DNA of 64,000 nucleotides, taken from contig NC_073353.2 in assembly GCF_027580225.2 (NCBI RefSeq), forward strand, positions 39,548,001 through 39,612,000. Direction: 5' to 3'. Positions 1 to 30,090 of this stretch are shown here, one piece after another; within the stretch, counting starts at the first letter, position 1; every line of letters begins with the position of its first letter. Origin of the DNA: Misgurnus anguillicaudatus (lineage: Eukaryota; Chordata; Actinopteri; Cypriniformes; Cobitidae). A program made the translations under genes and the position numbers. The notes below the pieces were generated by a model. That model did not search any database, was not told the DNA's origin, and was given only the letters and a program-made list of their open reading frames with translations.

Positions 1-480
1 GTCATTCGTCATCATCATCAGTGTATATAAATGGTATGAACATCTACAGTAAGTTACTGGAAAACAACTGCATAACTACAGCAAATTTTTTTTTACAGTG
101 TAAGCATGTTTTTTAACCTGTATTGATGTATTTCCTATCGAAACGCTTGTCCTTTTAACATCAGTACACAGCATCAGTGGATCATATTTGACTAATTCAG
201 TTAGTTGCTGGCGGTATTTTGGAGAGGAATAATTTTATAGTCATCAAAATGATCACAAACACAATCTACTGAAAATCCGCTTCGCGATTTCTGGCTGAAT
301 AATTCAATAAAGAACCTTTAACATCTGAAGAACCTTTCTGTTTTACAAAAATGGTAAAAAGCAGTAAGGTGTGTTCCTGGATCAACATATTTTGTTGATC
401 CCAGATTAACGTTTTAATCAATGGTACCCCAACCAACCCTTAACTCAAACCCTAACCATTTTTAAACCCTAAATTGGTTG

Positions 481-757
481 GGGCGGCAGTGGCTCAGTGG
501 TTCATGTAGGTTGTCTACAAACCGGAAGGTTGGTGGTTCAATCCCCGGCTCCACCGGACCAATTGTTGAGGTGTCCTTGAGCAAGACACTTAACCCCAGC
601 TGCTCCCGATGAGCTGGCTGGCGCCTTGCATGGCTGACACCGCCATCGGTATATGAATGCGTGTGTGAATGGGTGAATGTGAGGCTAATTGTAAAGCGCT
701 TTGGATGGCCATAGGTCTGTTAAAAGCGCTATATAAATGCAGTCCATTTATATTTAC
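481..757 (+). repeat. tRNA-derived SINE
   Basis: The head begins with ggcagtggctcagtggtt (A-box like) followed by ggttcaatcc (B-box like), as in a Pol III promoter. The body contains gagcaagacacttaacccc, which recurs in vertebrate SINEs, and the tail reads aaagcgctatataaatgcag. It looks nearly full length. The family name was not determined. Confidence 0.75.
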
Positions 758-1379
758 CATTTTCTAAATGAGTGTGAAATAATAGTTTGAGGAGTGTTTC
801 TTAAAAGCCCTTAACCCAATCCTAAACCTAAATCTAACACACTAATCCAAATCCTGCAATCTGATTAGTTAATGAAAATGTTGATCCAGGACCAACAATG
901 GTGTTGATCTAGGATCACATCTTACTTGGTGAAATTACCTTCACCTTAGGTTAACGCATTACAAGTAACGTGCATTACATAATAATATTACTTTTCTGAA
1001 GTAACGGTAGAAATGCATTACTTTATAAATTTTCACAACTTCACATTAATGTCTGAGTTACTTCTTTTAACAAGTAATGCGAGTTACTTTTCAGTTGAAT
1101 GAATATGATAAAAAAATACACTGAATTAAACAGAACGTAGTCACGTAGATTTACGCGCACTATGCGTGCACGCCTGAGAAGGAACAGTTATAATCAGAAA
1201 TAAAGATGGTATGACACAGCTTGACATTTTTCCGATGCCAACTTCTCATTCATAAAAAAGCCTGCAAAGAGATCAAGCCTCAGCCAAGTAAGAAAAAGTA
1301 ATGCAAAAGTAACTTGTATTACTTCACATGAAAAGAAACTAAGTAATGCAATTAGTTACTTTTTTAGGGAGTAACTTAA

Positions 1380-2252
1380 AGTCACACCATGGAACTTTTT
1401 GGCCACTAGGGGGTGCTCGACATGTTTTTTTCACATATTTTTAGTGCCCCTAGAATCCACAAGCGCCACAGCACTGTCGCAAAGGAAAAGAAGACAACTC
1501 TTTAGGTCACAAAAAAGCATGTCATGTGTCATATAATTTCATGGGTTTAATTTTTTTCAAACGCCAAAAGATCACGTTGCTGACGTTTACAAGCCAGTTG
1601 TAACGGTGGTTGCTTGGTTAAAGTCTATTAAAAATAAATTGCCTTAAAGGGGAATCGAACCCTGCTCGCCCGTGTCCTAGGTCCATGACGCTGTTACAGT
1701 GTCACATAATATAAGTCTCTCTCTAAACTCTCCTCCAGTAAAATTCACGTAAAAAAGTTTTCGGGCGCCAGACAGGACTTATATGTGCAAGCAATATAAC
1801 ATTACTAGTACAAAAGCATGGCGGCCAAGTCAGCATCGGTCAGAAACCCCTCCTCCTTCTTTAGTTCACGCCAGCGAGCGAACGGTAGCTCAATATAATT
1901 GATCCTCGTCCCTTTTTTTATTCTGTCTCTCTCCCCTTTGCTCTCCTCTGACAAAACCTTAGGTCTCTTTTTCTTAGTTGCTTCTTCGGCCATGACAAAA
2001 ACATCAGGAAAATAAATAGTTGCGCTCTCATGTCTGAATTTGAGGAGTGACGTATGCCGTAAAGCAGATTTTTATAGTTTTTTTTTGTGCTTGGGTTACT
2101 ACCCGAAATCCCAAGTTTAAAAGTATGAGTAAAAGTGATACAGACCCCGTCAGGCTATGGTGGACATGTCATTTAACCTATTTTAAGTCAATGTACCATC
2201 ACAAGGATCTTGAAAATATATTATGAAGGTTGAAAAACTACAAAGTGTCACT
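1380..2252. mobile_element. TTAA-flanked non-autonomous DNA transposon with a short ORF
   Basis: Flanked by TTAA at 1376-1379 and 2253-2256. The ends are inverted: AGTCACAC at the left and GTGTCACT at the right (one mismatch). TTAA duplications are typical of the Kolobok and piggyBac superfamilies. It sits inside another repeat: the phrase agtaatgca..agttact stops at the left border and gtaatgcattacttttaaaa resumes at the right. A 62-residue minus-strand ORF (1805-1993) is described separately. Confidence 0.65.
1805..1993 (-). CDS. Short ORF inside a DNA transposon, unknown function
   Basis: 62 residues with a basic N-terminus (MAEEATKKKRPKV) and a compact block with the pattern RINYIELPFARWREL, then GFLTDADLAAMLL. 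Blocks of this RIN..FxRWRxL...G..TDA.LA form recur, as I recall, in predicted fish proteins linked to repeats. It lies within the TTAA-flanked element at 1380-2252, so it is more likely a transposon-borne domain than a host gene. Whether it is expressed cannot be told. Confidence 0.3.
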   Translation of the reverse strand: MAEEATKKKRPKVLSEESKGERDRIKKGTRINYIELPFARWRELKKEEGFLTDADLAAMLLY

Positions 2253-2848
2253 TTAATATTGTAATGCATTACTTTTAAAAGTAACTTTCCCCAAAACTTG
2301 TAAAAAGAAATGTGTTTTCTATAGCATCGCTGTGACCTTTAAACCTTTATTTTTAAGAGTGTACATTTAATGGGATATTTAAAGAACCACAGTACATTAT
2401 TTATACACCACTGTTTGACTGAAATGTTTCTCATGATCTTAAAACTCGTTCTGATGATGGATGCTTAAAGAAGATTTAAAATATTTGTACAAATTCTAGA
2501 CAAAGGGTGATACACCGAAGATGCTAAAATATAACATATAATATAACATATAGTCTTGATTTATTTTGGATGCATTTAGTCCTAAAATAATTCAATAGTT
2601 TTGATGAGACTTTTATTTTATAATATGATTTTAAAGCTCTTTCAGCTAGAAATGTGCATAATAAAACCCTGATGTGTTGACACATATAGGACCTGCTATA
2701 CAATTATACAAGTAAATCAATAAAAAGTGCTTTTGTTATATAAAAAAGAATCTAATCTCACGTGAATTTTCCATTTAATTATTTGGGTTCTGGTTTGAAA
2801 AATTATAACCATATAAATACCCTATACTTAAAAATACAGTAAAGACCA

Positions 2849-3021
2849 GCATACGCTGGTAGCTGGGTTAAGGTGGTCTAAGCTGGTCCATTTAGCCTGG
2901 CAAAGGTGGTGGGTCAGCTAGTCCAGCTAGACATTCTTAAAAAGAGACCAAAACACTGCTAGACCAGCTTGCTACACCAGCAATACCAAGCTGGAAGACC
3001 AGCTAAAACCAGCTCAGCAGT
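2849..3021. repeat. Short palindromic repeat rich in ctggt/accag
   Basis: The left half carries repeated ctggtagctgg/aagctggtcc phrases and the right half the reverse (gaccagcttgct, ccagctaaaaccagc). The two halves can pair. This is a common fish MITE-like repeat. It lies upstream of the pfkl promoter. Confidence 0.5.
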
Positions 3022-3289
3022 TTATGTAGAAGCAGAATTTGAACTTGGACTTGATAACTTATCGTTTTATATAGTGCTGCATGTTCAAAGTTCACAGGTT
3101 TTATTGCATTATTTATTCATATAGAGGAGGGTCTGGTGTATTCACACACCTTTAATATTTTTAACATTTAATACATTGACATATGCCATAGTGAACATGT
3201 AGTGATGCAACCTTTAAAACGTTTGATTATTTTGGCTGATGATTTCAGGAACTAACAGAAACAGAAACGCATACAGTAAAGAGACAAAC

Positions 3290-3566
3290 CCACTGGGCGG
3301 AGCCTTCCCTGCGTCAATCCCACTTTATGAAAACAGGGCGGAGATTTTATGGACCAACAGATGATTTGCCAACAAGCATAAATCAAGACGCGCAGTAGAC
3401 TTTAAGGAAACAGGGCGGAGTCTTCAGTGCGCGCACTCAACATCCGCGTCCTTCCGTCTGTCAGAAGGTCAAGCGACTCCGTGTCAACATTAAATAATCC
3501 TGATCCAGGCAGTATATAGTTTATCGTGTCATTGTAACGTTATATCGGTACCGGACGCGTATCATC
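3290..3566 (+). promoter_or_regulatory. Probable pfkl promoter and 5' UTR with three GC boxes
   Basis: Three GGGCGG boxes lie at 3295-3300, 3336-3341 and 3413-3418, each continuing as GGGCGGAG. The segment is rich in CpG compared with the AT-rich flanks and leads directly to the start codon at 3567. No clear TATA box was seen. This fits a housekeeping, Sp1-type promoter; the transcription start is not fixed by sequence alone. Confidence 0.55.
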
Positions 3567-21775
<18,209 letters not shown>

Positions 21776-22763
21776 ATACACATCACCAACTCATTCAAAC
21801 TCACATCACTGCCAATCCAACATATATCAGGTATAACCGCTCGATTCTTCACTAAAGGAGTAAAACATTGCTCCATATTTGTGCCTAAACTTGAGCATGA
21901 TGTGACCACTTTACTGATGCATTTAAAGACTACTAGAGTATTGTGTCCAGCGTCGAGCATCAGATTGGTGGATATATTGAGATGCTTTGACAATTTCACT
22001 GTAGACAACCTAAGTTTTTATGTTTTAACACACTGTTGCTCACATTCAGTATAGACCAGGGGTCTCCAACCTTTTTGTGGACAATCTGGAGGGCTACTTT
22101 TTTGATATAGTCTACTCAAAACTTTTTGGTTTTACTTTTTGATGTTTTATCATTGTTTAAAATGTTAACATACATAAAATAAACCAAGCCAGTATAAAAA
22201 ATATGAAATAAATATTAAAATTGAGGCTATTAATGTGCACCAAATTGGAACCACTGGTATAGACACACTGTTATTCCTTGTACTACACTAAAGATATTTT
22301 ATTCTCCACAGATATTTAAACTACTGAAAAGATTTAGTTCACCACAAAATTAACTACTCCATCTTTATAATCTTTATCTTTCATGAGAGAATCAGGTTTG
22401 ACGTTCATCATTGAGAGATAAACCTGCTGCTTTCATTGTTAAATGTTTGTGTTGTTATTGTGCACTTCAGATCAGTGACTGTAATATTGTGTCTGTGATT
22501 AATGTAAATCAAGACTTTAATTTTAGTGTTTTATCTCCAGTATTAATACGTCTATGGCCATTTTCACATCGTACTGTGAGATAAAAAAAATATAAAAATG
22601 TGTTTTGTTGCCTTAATACTGTAAACATTATTCACAGCTGTTTCTATTTTAGAAATAGTATTTCTGTTTACAAATCTCTAATAAAAGTATAGATGTTAAA
22701 TGAATGTAATGATACAGCTGAATGTCAATAAAAAGTATTTGGTGTTATTTACTGTACAATAAA
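21776..22763 (+). other. pfkl: pfkl 3' UTR and polyadenylation signals
   Basis: AT-rich sequence follows the pfkl stop codon. Two AATAAA hexamers at 22727-22732 and 22758-22763 are the likely polyadenylation signals, giving a 3' UTR of roughly 1 kb. A repeat-like piece beginning with the phrase ggggtctccaac near 22070 lies inside it. Confidence 0.5.
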
Positions 22764-23344
22764 TATACAGTACATATATTAAAACATATAATAAAAGGTA
22801 TATTTAAACAAACTTGTGAATTGAAATTGGATGTTTTTGAAATCTTTCTGTATTAGCAGTACTAGATATACAAACATTTAATATAACATTTAACATTATT
22901 TTTTAACATAACATTTAACTAAATGTTGCTCTTTAGTTTTCTCTGTAACACTGTAAATAAGTTATTATTCCTGAAACAAACAAACTCTACCAAGAAACTA
23001 CCAGAATCATTAACTTACACATAAAGTCTAACAGACAAATCAAATGATTTCTAACGAACAGAGATTTATAGTTACGTGGTTATAATTTTCCAAAGCTGAA
23101 TGTGAATGGAAATGAATCATCAGGTCCTGTAGTCGGCTGTGTTGAGGAGCTCTGCTGTGTGTTATCATTGCTGAATGAAAATGAAAACTCTTCCTGTCGA
23201 CTCTCGCCTTCATCGAACAAGAAACCTTTCATTTAAACACACAGTGTTACATTTCATTACAATATCATTTATTCATGTTTACATTATTATTTATTTATTC
23301 CTTTGATTCTGTTATGTGGACAGGAGTGCCACATGGATAACTAT

Positions 23345-23598
23345 TTAGTGCTGGGCAAAGATTAATCGCGATTAATCGTATACAAAATAAAAGTCATTTT
23401 TAACATAATATACAAGTGTGTTCTGTGTGTAATTATTATGTATATAGAAACACACACACACACGCGCACGCACGCACACACGCACACACACGCACGCACA
23501 CACACACACGTACACACACACACACACACACACGTACACACACACGTACACACACACGTACACACACAGACACACATAAGTATTTAAGAAACATGTAC

Positions 23599-23660
<62 letters not shown>

Positions 23661-23832
23661 TTTTATATATTCTATATTATATATAATTTTTTTAAGATAT
23701 ATATAAATAAATAAAAATTGTGTGCGTGCGTGCGTGTGTGTGTGTGTTTAAATATACATAATAATTACACACACACATTAATATGCAAAAATTAACTTTT
23801 ATTTTGTACGCGATTAATCTTTCCCCAGCATT
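23345..23832. mobile_element. Palindromic MITE with CA/AT microsatellite core
   Basis: Ends tgctgggcaaagattaatcg and cgattaatctttccccagca are inverted, and so are the inner parts (tacaaaataaaagtcat versus ttaacttttattttgtac; gtaattattatgtata versus tatacataataattac). The core is a (CA)n tract at 23450-23576 and an (AT)n tract at about 23604-23654. The flanks aactattt and tactattt may be a target duplication. Confidence 0.65.
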
Positions 23833-24194
23833 ACTATTTCTGTAGTTCAAACCCAGAAGTTAGTGAGACGCTTGTTACTTTACCATTAATTTTTCCCATG
23901 GACAAAAAAATAAGCTCTATGTTTAACAAGTTACATGCGTTTTGTTCAACAGATCATCTTCACAGATGAATTTTAAAATGCGTTTACTAGAAATTAAAAG
24001 CTAAGCTTAGGCTACCAGTGAACTACACCACAGTCTCCAACAAATCCCGACATCACCAGCTTCTGACAGCTCTTTCAAACTTGATTAAACTCCTTTAAAA
24101 ACATGTTCTTGATAAGGAAATACTCTGTGGATGAATCATTGTTGGGAATTGTGCCCATGTTGCATTGTTTATGAGACCTTTATTCATGATCTAC

Positions 24195-24565
24195 AGGGTT
24201 CCCACAGGTCATGGAATGTCTGGAATATCATGGGATTTTAAATGATCCATTCCAGACATTGGAAGTCAGGAATCTGTTTTTATCCAAGTCATGGAACATC
24301 AGGAATTTTGTTTGTTGCTTTAAATTTAGTTTTTTTATTTATACCGTTTCCGGGTCCAAGTCTATGCTGTTTTCTAGTGAGACTACAATCTAAAGAGCTG
24401 TTTATTGGCACTGTTTATTCATTTCACACATTTAAGCTACATTTTTATAAGCTCATGGTGTACACTACATTATCCAGGCTCACGCCATCCTAGACAAAGG
24501 TCATGGAAATTCAGCTTTTTAGTCAGCGTGAAAGGTCAGGGAATTTGACATTTGGCTAAGACTGG
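24195..24565. repeat. Dispersed repeat with inverted ends, 3' of pfkl
   Basis: Left end cagggttcccacaggtcatgg; right part ggtcagggaattt ... gactgggaacc. Repeated catggaat/tcaggaat phrases lie between. A related element with ctatgggaaccctt at its right end lies at about 38834-40450. No gene was seen between 22764 and 25045 apart from this and the MITE at 23345. Confidence 0.45.
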
Positions 24566-25045
24566 GAACCATGCATGTAGCAACTTGTTAGCAACCGCCC
24601 TTTTAAAGACACGTTAAAGCTTTGAAAAGTTACAAGGGGGGGTATCACTGCTGTGTTTTATTTCGTAGAAAAGTGTTAACTCAATATCTTATTTAAGTAG
24701 TTCAAATAAAACCCCATTGACTTTGGGACGATGGAACTGGAAGTGCTAAAATGCTAGCTCACTACTGGGTTTTGCCTACAAAAATACCTTGCGGCACTTT
24801 ATTTACTTATAAACTTTACCTGAGAACTTTGGTCCAGATCCTGGTGACTTCTGTTACCAGAAACGACACATTCAGATATCAAACACTTAAATCCCATCAC
24901 ATAGCCGCCATTAAACAAAATGATCTTCACGCATACCTTGTCGCTGAAGTAGGAGCTTGTAAATGTAAATGGTGAGGCCTACAAAACAAAAAAAAGCAAA
25001 ATAAAACGACTGATCCGTCTACAATATTATTTTATCAATAAATCT

Positions 25046-28000
25046 CTAGTGTTTGAGGTTGACCTCTTCTGTTGAGCCCATGCCAAAATCACAGCCCAGT
25101 CTTGGAGTGTTCGGAGCAGAAATCGCAGCGAAAACAAAAGCAGGTGATTTGGATTCGGAGATATCAGGTTGTTCAGGTGAGCAGTAGGGACTGTTACTGT
25201 TAACAGATTCAATAATGATTAGTTTAGGTTGACACCAAAATATGGCAGAATGTTAAATGTAATCTAGGTTGTGAATGTTGTTCAATGATTGATTTTAATC
25301 TATAGACGTGAAGGTTTTATACTTTATGGAGAAGGTTGGGGTTGTCAGCAGAGCTTTCATTCTGGCTGGTGAAGGAGGTGGACAGATGACTCCCTTACTA
25401 GCTGTTTCCTCCAGAGCGCCCACTTTGGTCTTCCCTACATCCTCTTCATCATTCCCTTCTAATGTCTCCACACATGAACTCTTCATATTCTCCTCCTGCA
25501 GAAAATCATTCACACTGATATCATAAGAACATGATGAAAAATTAAAACCGATGTGGTCTGGTTGTTTTACCGGCTCATTTCCCTTCTCTGATTGTTTCTG
25601 AACGCCTTCTTGATTGATTTGATCTAAAATGAAAGAATAAAATTGTTATATTAAAGTAACTCTCTGGAATACTGACATCCTGATTATTTATTACCTTCTA
25701 CGCTGTCTGACTTTGGCCATGAGGTGTAGTTAAACATCTCAGTGTCGGATTCACTCATGTCTTGTCGATCTTTCTCTTCAGAAAATTCTGCGACAATCAT
25801 TCCACGATCATCTGTTTCTTCTGTAGGCCTCTAAAAGTTAACAATTCAAAATGACATTTACTGTAAACTGTATTTATTGACATTTGACAGAATGAGACAG
25901 TTTTACATGTCCATTTACAACCCTAGGATTTGTCCCCAGAAGTACAAGAGCCATTATTACCTTATTTGAAAGGGTAATGAATAATAATGTTGAGCTCTGC
26001 TCTGATTGGCTGGTTTACATTAGATGGACAAAACAATCATGTTTGAGGCTCACGATATGAAATTACCATGTACAGGGCTCGTATTATTCATCTATGCCTG
26101 CCTACTTAAACACAGTTTTATGGCACCTTTAAACATGACAATCTGTATTTTGCATTAGCTTACTGACAAAACGTAAAATGCTCAATCATTTATAATTGAC
26201 TTTGGATAAAAGCATCTTCCAAAAAACACAAATGGGTTAAATGGAGTTCAGAGGATTATAGTCTTCTTGGTCAAAAGCTGACACAATATACAAAGGGTAT
26301 TTATGAATAACAGGCATTTCCAGTTCTGTGAACCTTCATAATATGAATATACATTCTGTCTGACTACAGTAAGTTAAAGATGATATAAACCCTAACCCCA
26401 ACGCAAAGGTCATAGGTTTGATGAAAAAAATATAGACTGTATGCATTGTAAGTTGATTTGGATAAAAGTGTCTGCAAAGTACATGTAAATGATTTCACCT
26501 AAAGGCTAAAGAGGCAAAATAGTGAAGTGGATAAAAGCAGAATTACCTGCATTTCAGGGTCTTGGTGACAATCCAGTTCCCCCAATGACTCATTATTGTC
26601 AGTTTGTAAGGTTTCAGATTCTGGACACTTACTATTGCTGTGGTTACTTCAGAAAAAAAAACTGAAATAAGGAGAATGTGAGTAATCTCTGGTAAACGAA
26701 ACCTAATGTAATGATAAAATACCTGTCAGCACCATCAGAAGTAGAGACAATAGGGTCATTCACACCTACAAAAAAAAAACAAGCAAACAAATCAAGGGTA
26801 AGAAAAAAATCTTGAAATAAGTCTTAGAAGATTTTTCTTAGACACTTAATTCAAGACGAGAAAAAATTCACTTAAGCACAAATTCACTTAAATTTTATAT
26901 CTTTGGTCTAAAAACAATTTTCTCATCAAGAAAATTAATCTTAATTCAAGTTAATTTTAATATTTGTACTAAAAACAAGACAAAATTACTAAGTAAGAAA
27001 GTCATTTTTTTTTGCAGTGCATTTTTCATGAATATTATGTTATTTGCTTAAATAGATCAAACCTGACAGATGTGGTCACTAGAAACTGCCACTGTATTGA
27101 AAATCTTCAACACGACTAAAACACCACACCACGTGAGTTTGGATAAATGTGAGATAAATAATGTGAAAATATAGATTTTACTAGTCTTTAAAAAGTTTAT
27201 ATAAAGATAGCAGGATAGTTTGGTGATCAGATTACCGAGTGCAGCTGTTAGCTCTCTCTCTTTCTCCACTATTTGGCTCTCAGTTTCCCTGATTCTCTTC
27301 TCGATCTTTTCATTCTCTGCTTGAATCTGAAGTAGTTTCTGAGCCTCTGGGTTAAGACAGTAACTGTCCTTATACTGCTGAAACACATCCCTGTAGCTCT
27401 CCATTCTCTCCTGGAATATTTTCCTTTAGTGTTGAATGGCAAATGTATTATTAAAAGAGATTAGAGATTTGGTGTATTACTGTAATATTAATAATTGTGT
27501 CTTCATATTGTCTTTAAATTTGACCCACATGTCTTGATTATAGCTGTCCTGTCTCTTCTCCAGCTCAGATTCCAGTGTCTTCTCATATTGAAGCATGAGA
27601 TTTCCTGTTTGCTGGAGACTGATACATAAAATGAAATATAATGATATCAAAACACTTAAATTTCAATGTAAGAGATAATGTACAGTATAGGCAGCAGGTT
27701 GTTATGGCAGAAATAAGCTTATTAAGGCCATATCAACTTGATCACGCTGTCAGGGCTTATTTCTGCGATAACAACCAGCTGACTGTACATTATCCCATTT
27801 ATTACACGGCTATTTACCTCATAAATAAGGTGAGGAACATTAAAAATATTGATTTTAAATATTTTATTTGCTTATTTTTAATTAATGCAGACCTTATGCG
27901 AGGAAACCTTGTTTACTTTCGGTTTTAATATAAGACAAGACATTCAAATGTCACAAACACATTTTTTGGTTTAATCATTTGTAAATATAATTAGTTTCGT

Positions 28001-30090
28001 TTAGTTTAGTTTATTTATTTATAAAGCACACAAATTACAGCGTGGCGCTGTCCAAGGTGCTGTATAAAAGCAATTTTAAGAATTTCATCATCAATACATT
28101 TTAAGAAAAGAATATCAGTAACAAATATAAATAAAACTACATGTATAATTTAAAATTATGAAATGTTAAACATAATATGTAAAAGATAACACTGCACTAA
28201 AAGAGGTTTCAAGAGGAGGATGTTTAATAACATATAATGTCATACATGCACTCTAAAAATTGCTGGGTTGTTTTGAACCCAGGGCTGGGTCACTATTGGA
28301 CAGAACACACTGCCGGGTTAAAATGACCCAACTGCCTGGGTTGTTTTAACCCAATTGCTGGGTTATTGTCAATCAACCATCTTGAAACAACCCAGCCCTA
28401 GGTTAAAAACAACCCAGCATTTTTTAGAGTGTGTTATTAAAATACATATTTATATTGAATTTTTGTGTTTGTTATCTGGGAATAACATACCATGTTGTGA
28501 CTGGCCAATCAGAATCAAGCATTTTAGAGCGCCGTGTAATAAATGTTGTTTTGTGTTATATGTTGTGTTAAGCCTCACGCTTTGACTTACTTTTTCGTGT
28601 TTTCTTTGATGAACTTTACAGTGTCCTGTTTCTGATTAATTTCTTCATCGAGTTTTTTGATGGTCTTCTGGGTTGTGTCAATATAATCTTTCTTCTCCTG
28701 AATGCTGGACTCTAAAACTAAACACACACCAGATAAACAACAAACAGGCTGATTCATTCACTCATGCTTGCTGTGAATGTTTTTTACATTTGTGAAACAT
28801 GTGCTCTTTAAAACACAAGTTAAAACACAGTTAAAGCAGTGGTTCTCAAACGTTTTTAGGGAGGGCCCCCCTTGTGTACGGTCCATTCCTTTGCAGCCCC
28901 CCCCCCAAGAAAAAAACAGTTCTAAAATGTAACATTTTAATTAAACAAATCATATTAAATTATACAAAAGTAGTGTTGTTGGTTAGTAGGCTTAATTTTT
29001 GGTTTAATTACAATAAAACTGGGGCCCCCCTGGCACCATCACGCGGACCCCAGTTTCAGAACCACTGAGTTAAAGTGTGCTTTTTTCCTAATGCTCTTTT
29101 GCAATTTAACATACCCTAAAATAAATAGAGTGTTCATATCAGGTGTTTTTTAGATTCATGACGCGATGATGCGCTTCTCATCCGGTGTGCAACCTCCTTA
29201 AGAGTAATTTTCTAAAATGTCATGGCCAACATGTGGGCCCAACAGGTGTTGTTACATATTTATTATTACATATCCTATAATATTGAATATAGCTTGACAA
29301 ACTATATTGTTGGAAAGCTCTAAGAATGTAGTTTTAATATTTCAAGGCCATTTGAGGATAGAAATTATATAGTGATATTTTGTTAAATGTCAGTTAATCC
29401 AGAGGAATACATATGAATTATTATATATTCATAATTCTAATATCCTTTACAATAAATCTATAAATCTTCAAAAATTTTGACAAGATACATTTTGATTTAT
29501 TGTAGTTTTCATATTTCAAAACTTATTTTGCATTAATAATAATGCAGTGACAGCAATTTCTTTTTATTTATTAATTTGTGATTATGCAGCTAACTGTTGA
29601 CACCTAGTGGCCGTTGTTGGTAAAACCACTAAAAGTGTGACAGAAACCAAATTTTTTGTTAATTTAATTTGAAATTTGGATCATAACTAGTTGAGACTTG
29701 ACCTTTTTGTTTTTTAAATATATCATCATCATATTCTTTATTCAGGACAACATTAAAATAAATGGTCCAATAATGGATAAATCAGTGCCCAGTTACAACA
29801 ATAAGCAAGTTAAGAGAGCCCTCTAGGTTCGTTTAAAATAATTTATATCGCTAACTTGAGAACAGAAGCTTGGTGCTGATTTACTTTGTATTTGGTGTTT
29901 GATGTCATCCTTCCTCTGAGCAAGTTCTTGCGTTTCTATACCTAATGTGAAATCATACATAAAGAGTAAAACAAACATGTAAAATCAACAATAAATGAAA
30001 ACGCATTTACAGCAACCTTAGGTAACGTTAATTAACGTTACCTAACTGAAGCAGCAGGTTGTCAAGTTGGTTTACGGTCTGCTCCTCCAT
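25046..30090 (-). CDS. Coiled-coil protein resembling SIX6OS1 (synaptonemal complex central element)
   Basis: Ten exons in transcript order: 30042-30090, 29885-29941, 28591-28717, 27529-27618, 27236-27423, 26723-26765, 26547-26646, 25695-25830, 25323-25623, 25046-25190. All have GT-AG borders and compatible phases, giving 411 residues. Residues 1-170 are charged, heptad-like coiled coil (EKKDYIDTTQKTIKKLDEEI); the rest is acidic, Ser/Thr-rich and probably disordered, ending in a PNTPRLG/FGMGSTEE tail. The start (QLDNLLLQL) and the pattern Y..V..QY...Y...P with ENEKIEKRI further on match human SIX6OS1 (C14orf39) as I recall it. That protein is needed for chromosome synapsis in meiosis. The identity rests on memory and needs a profile search; another meiotic coiled-coil protein is possible. 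It is head-to-head with tmem169. The exon 7 acceptor could also be nine bases further in (26637), still in frame. Confidence 0.75.
27674..27794. repeat. Stem-loop repeat in the SIX6OS1-like gene, intron 3
   Basis: gataatgtacagt and ggttgttatggcagaaataag at the left pair with cttatttctgcgataacaacc and actgtacattatc at the right, with a short loop. It is probably part of a larger dispersed element reaching to about 27830. Confidence 0.55.
28252..28433. mobile_element. MITE rich in gggttgttttaaccc, SIX6OS1-like intron 3
   Basis: Inverted ends cactctaaaaattgctgggtt and aacccagcattttttagagtg. The interior repeats the palindromic phrase tgggttgttttaaccca. Similar aaccc-rich pieces occur at about 53410-53540 and 54985-55690. 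Confidence 0.65.
28837..29067. mobile_element. hAT-type MITE with perfect 8-bp target duplication
   Basis: Ends cagtggttctcaaa and cagaaccactg are inverted. Identical agttaaag octamers flank it at 28829-28836 and 29068-29075. The element is 231 bases and lies in intron 2 of the SIX6OS1-like gene. Confidence 0.75.

Noticed and set aside
1655..1715. Possible tRNA gene on the minus strand (gggttcgattcccc B-box-like phrase)
   Set aside because: Only a B-box-like piece is visible; no acceptor stem or anticodon arm could be folded by eye, and it lies inside a transposable element.
23362..23706. Cys/Val- and Thr/His-rich ORFs on both strands
   Set aside because: They are readings of (CA)n and (AT)n microsatellite sequence.
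24751..24975. 74-codon plus-strand ORF downstream of pfkl
   Set aside because: No recognisable motif, no splice partners and no codon pattern; it lies in spacer next to the last exon of the minus-strand gene.
25027..25212. 61-codon minus-strand ORF beginning MNLLTV
   Set aside because: It is a shifted frame over the last exon of the SIX6OS1-like gene; the true frame ends EEVNLKH at 25046.
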